A stretch of DNA of 7,362 nt from an uncultured Pseudomonadota bacterium (lineage in GTDB: Bacteria > Pseudomonadota > Gammaproteobacteria > Methylococcales > Methylomonadaceae), in NCBI GenBank assembly GCA_903953455.1, contig CAJBJW010000072.1:1-7362 (forward strand), written 5' to 3'. A program made the position numbers and the translations under genes. The notes under the pieces are model-generated. The model was not told the DNA's origin. It searched no databases and was given only the letters and a program-made list of their open reading frames with translations. This document shows, piece after piece, positions 6,374 to 7,362 of the stretch. Within the stretch, counting starts at the first letter, position 1. Every line of letters begins with the position of its first letter.

Positions 6374-7032
6374 GCATCACCCTTAAATAAATATCCCTGA
6401 TTACGTCGTGTAATAATTCGATCTTTACCAATTTTTTGACGTAGACGCGAAATGTAAACTTCAAGTACATTACTATCGGGATCTGAATCCAATTCGTACA
6501 AACTTTCCAGTAACCGTGATTTGGTAAATAACTTGTCTGGATTTAATAAAAACAGTCGAAGCAACATAAATTCGATGGGCGTTAAGTTATGGACAATATC
6601 CTCTTGTGTCACGGTTTTATTGGCTTCATCCAAACATAAACCTAGCGCCTCAATTTTGGTAGACAAATGCCCTTTACTGCGTTTAATAACCGCATTAAGG
6701 CGGGCAAGTAATTCCTCAATATGAAACGGTTTTCCTAAATAATCATCCGCGCCAGCTTCAAATCCATCTACGCGGTCATACCAATTATCTCGCGCGGTAA
6801 GGACTACTACGGGCGTATCCAATCCATTTTTTCGCCAAGCTTTTAAAACATCAAGCCCTGATAATTTGGGTAAGCCTAAATCCAGTACGATAATGTCATA
6901 GTTTTCAGTAGAGCCCATAAATTCACCTTGTTCACCTTCAATTGCCAAGTCAACAGCAAAACCCGATTTGACTAGGTCTTGTTTAATTAATGCCCCCAAA
7001 TGTTGGTCATCCTCAACAAGTAACAATTTCAT
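6370..7032 (-). CDS. OmpR-family response regulator, PhoP-like
   Basis: This DNA-binding regulator is the expected phosphorylation partner of the overlapping kinase. The receiver domain (about 1-118) has the acidic pair Asp8/Asp9, phospho-acceptor Asp51 in VLDLGLP, Thr79 and Lys101 in GKPF. The C-terminal winged helix (about 125-217) ends with EVYISRLRQKIG and the wing TRRNQGYLF. The stretch TARDNWYDRVDGFEAGADDY, with its Trp, matches PhoP proteins better than PmrA, QseB or OmpR, so PhoP-like is the best label; orthology is not proven. The length of 220 residues is normal. GGGGTG sits about 5 nt before ATG 7030-7032. It is the first gene of the regulator-kinase operon. A candidate promoter and a PhoP-box-like repeat lie just upstream, which suggests autoregulation. 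Confidence 0.93.
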   Translation of the reverse strand: MKLLLVEDDQHLGALIKQDLVKSGFAVDLAIEGEQGEFMGSTENYDIIVLDLGLPKLSGLDVLKAWRKNGLDTPVVVLTARDNWYDRVDGFEAGADDYLGKPFHIEELLARLNAVIKRSKGHLSTKIEALGLCLDEANKTVTQEDIVHNLTPIEFMLLRLFLLNPDKLFTKSRLLESLYELDSDPDSNVLEVYISRLRQKIGKDRIITRRNQGYLFKGDA

Positions 7033-7066
7033 CTACACCCCAAAAAAACACATACTTTAAACTAAC

Positions 7067-7093
7067 ACAATACAACCATTTTCAAATAGTCAA
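7067..7093 (-). promoter_or_regulatory. Candidate promoter for the regulator-kinase operon
   Basis: On the minus strand TTGACT (7088-7093) matches a -35 box well. TATTGT (7067-7072) lies 15 nt downstream as a possible -10. The spacer is shorter than the ideal 17 nt, as at many activator-dependent promoters. It would start transcription about 30 nt before the regulator ATG. Confidence 0.35.
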
Positions 7094-7106
7094 GATAATC
7101 TCTACA

Positions 7107-7123
7107 TTAAACAAAACCAAAAC
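7107..7123 (-). promoter_or_regulatory. PhoP-box-like direct repeat upstream of the regulator gene
   Basis: Read on the minus strand, this is GTTTTG, five bases, then GTTTAA: two half-sites 11 bp apart. Known PhoP boxes are GTTTA-type hexamers separated by 5 bp. It lies 14 bp upstream of the candidate -35. The sequence is a simple A/C run on the plus strand, so chance is a real alternative. Confidence 0.3.
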
Positions 7124-7200
7124 GTACTTCACACAATCGAGTGTTCCATCTGAAAAGCGAAATCAATGATTCTATTTATTTTAGATTATAGGCGTCAAAA

Positions 7201-7217
7201 CTGAATTCAAGCTGAAT
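7201..7217 (+). promoter_or_regulatory. Candidate response-regulator operator, copy 1
   Basis: This site reads CTGAAT, TCAAG, CTGAAT: two identical hexamers separated by 5 bp. Tandem half-sites at 11-bp spacing are the classic binding layout of OmpR-family regulators such as PhoP and PmrA. It forms an inverted pair with 7263-7279 in the region between the regulator gene and the gene at 7350. Which protein binds is inference. Confidence 0.45.
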
Positions 7218-7262
7218 AAAAAATAGCATCTCTATCAAATATACGCATTTATTAAAATAATT

Positions 7263-7279
7263 TTTCAGCTTTAATTCAT
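7263..7279 (-). promoter_or_regulatory. Candidate response-regulator operator, copy 2 (inverted)
   Basis: On the minus strand this reads ATGAAT, TAAAG, CTGAAA, again hexamer-N5-hexamer. Its 15-base core (7264-7278) matches the core of the first copy (7202-7216) at 14 positions, in opposite orientation. It abuts a TATACT box at 7279-7284, so a bound regulator would sit on the -35/spacer region of a promoter for the gene at 7350. Confidence 0.42.
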
Positions 7280-7284
7280 ATACT
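7279..7284 (+). promoter_or_regulatory. Candidate -10 box for the gene at 7350
   Basis: TATACT is close to the consensus -10. No good -35 lies about 17 nt upstream; the inverted operator copy occupies that space instead, as expected for an activator-dependent promoter. It would leave a 5' leader of about 60 nt. TATTGT at 7311-7316 is an alternative. Confidence 0.3.
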
Positions 7285-7349
7285 ATCCAGTTAATCAGCC
7301 GCATTATTTGTATTGTCTTAACCTCCTAGAAGTTTAATCGGAGAAAGTA

Positions 7350-7362
7350 ATGAAAAAAATTC
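7350..7362 (+). CDS. Start of a gene leaving the window (MKKI...)
   Basis: ATG at 7350-7352 follows GGAG (7340-7343) at a 6-nt spacing, and the codons ATG AAA AAA ATT follow before the edge. A Lys-rich start like this is common in secreted or periplasmic proteins with a signal peptide, but four codons prove nothing. Its place, divergent from a PhoP/PhoQ-like operon with paired operator sites between, is where small periplasmic target genes of such systems often lie (for example ygiW beside qseBC in E. coli). That comparison is inference. Confidence 0.6.

Overview
The window looks like chromosome of a moderately AT-rich gammaproteobacterium. The evidence is a type II secretion ATPase of GspE type, a roughly 400-residue TyrRS of the kind common in that class, and a PhoP/PhoQ-like two-component pair. 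The species cannot be named from sequence alone. There is no CRISPR array, tRNA, rRNA or intact mobile element.

Layout, left to right. (1) 1-1410, minus strand: gspE, cut by the left edge, so only the first 470 residues are present. (2) 1411-1523: a 113-bp divergent intergenic region. Its tyrS side holds a terminator-like hairpin and an alternative 9-bp helix that would cover the tyrS ribosome binding site. (3) 1524-2729, plus strand: tyrS, starting at TTG. (4) 2730-3336: no intact gene. After a hairpin behind tyrS lies a wrecked minus-strand module: the first ~73 residues of a SulP transporter joined directly to the C-terminal half of a beta-carbonic anhydrase, which itself carries stops and a frameshift. 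(5) 3364-4938, minus: an intact SulP anion transporter just upstream of that debris. (6) 5042-7032, minus: a histidine kinase and its response regulator, overlapping by 4 nt. (7) 7033-7349: a 317-bp divergent regulatory region with a PhoP-box-like repeat on the regulator side and two inverted copies of a hexamer-N5-hexamer operator on the other side. (8) 7350-7362, plus: the first four codons (MKKI) of a gene leaving the window.

How the genes may fit together. SulP plus carbonic anhydrase is a recurring bacterial pair thought to handle bicarbonate or other anions. Here one SulP survives, while a second, diverged SulP/carbonic anhydrase pair has collapsed by an internal deletion. The two-component system reads in the same direction as sulP from 103 nt upstream, but no copy of the operator is visible in front of sulP. 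The more likely direct target is the divergent gene at 7350, whose upstream region carries the paired operator. The most interesting non-coding signals are the tyrS leader and that operator pair.
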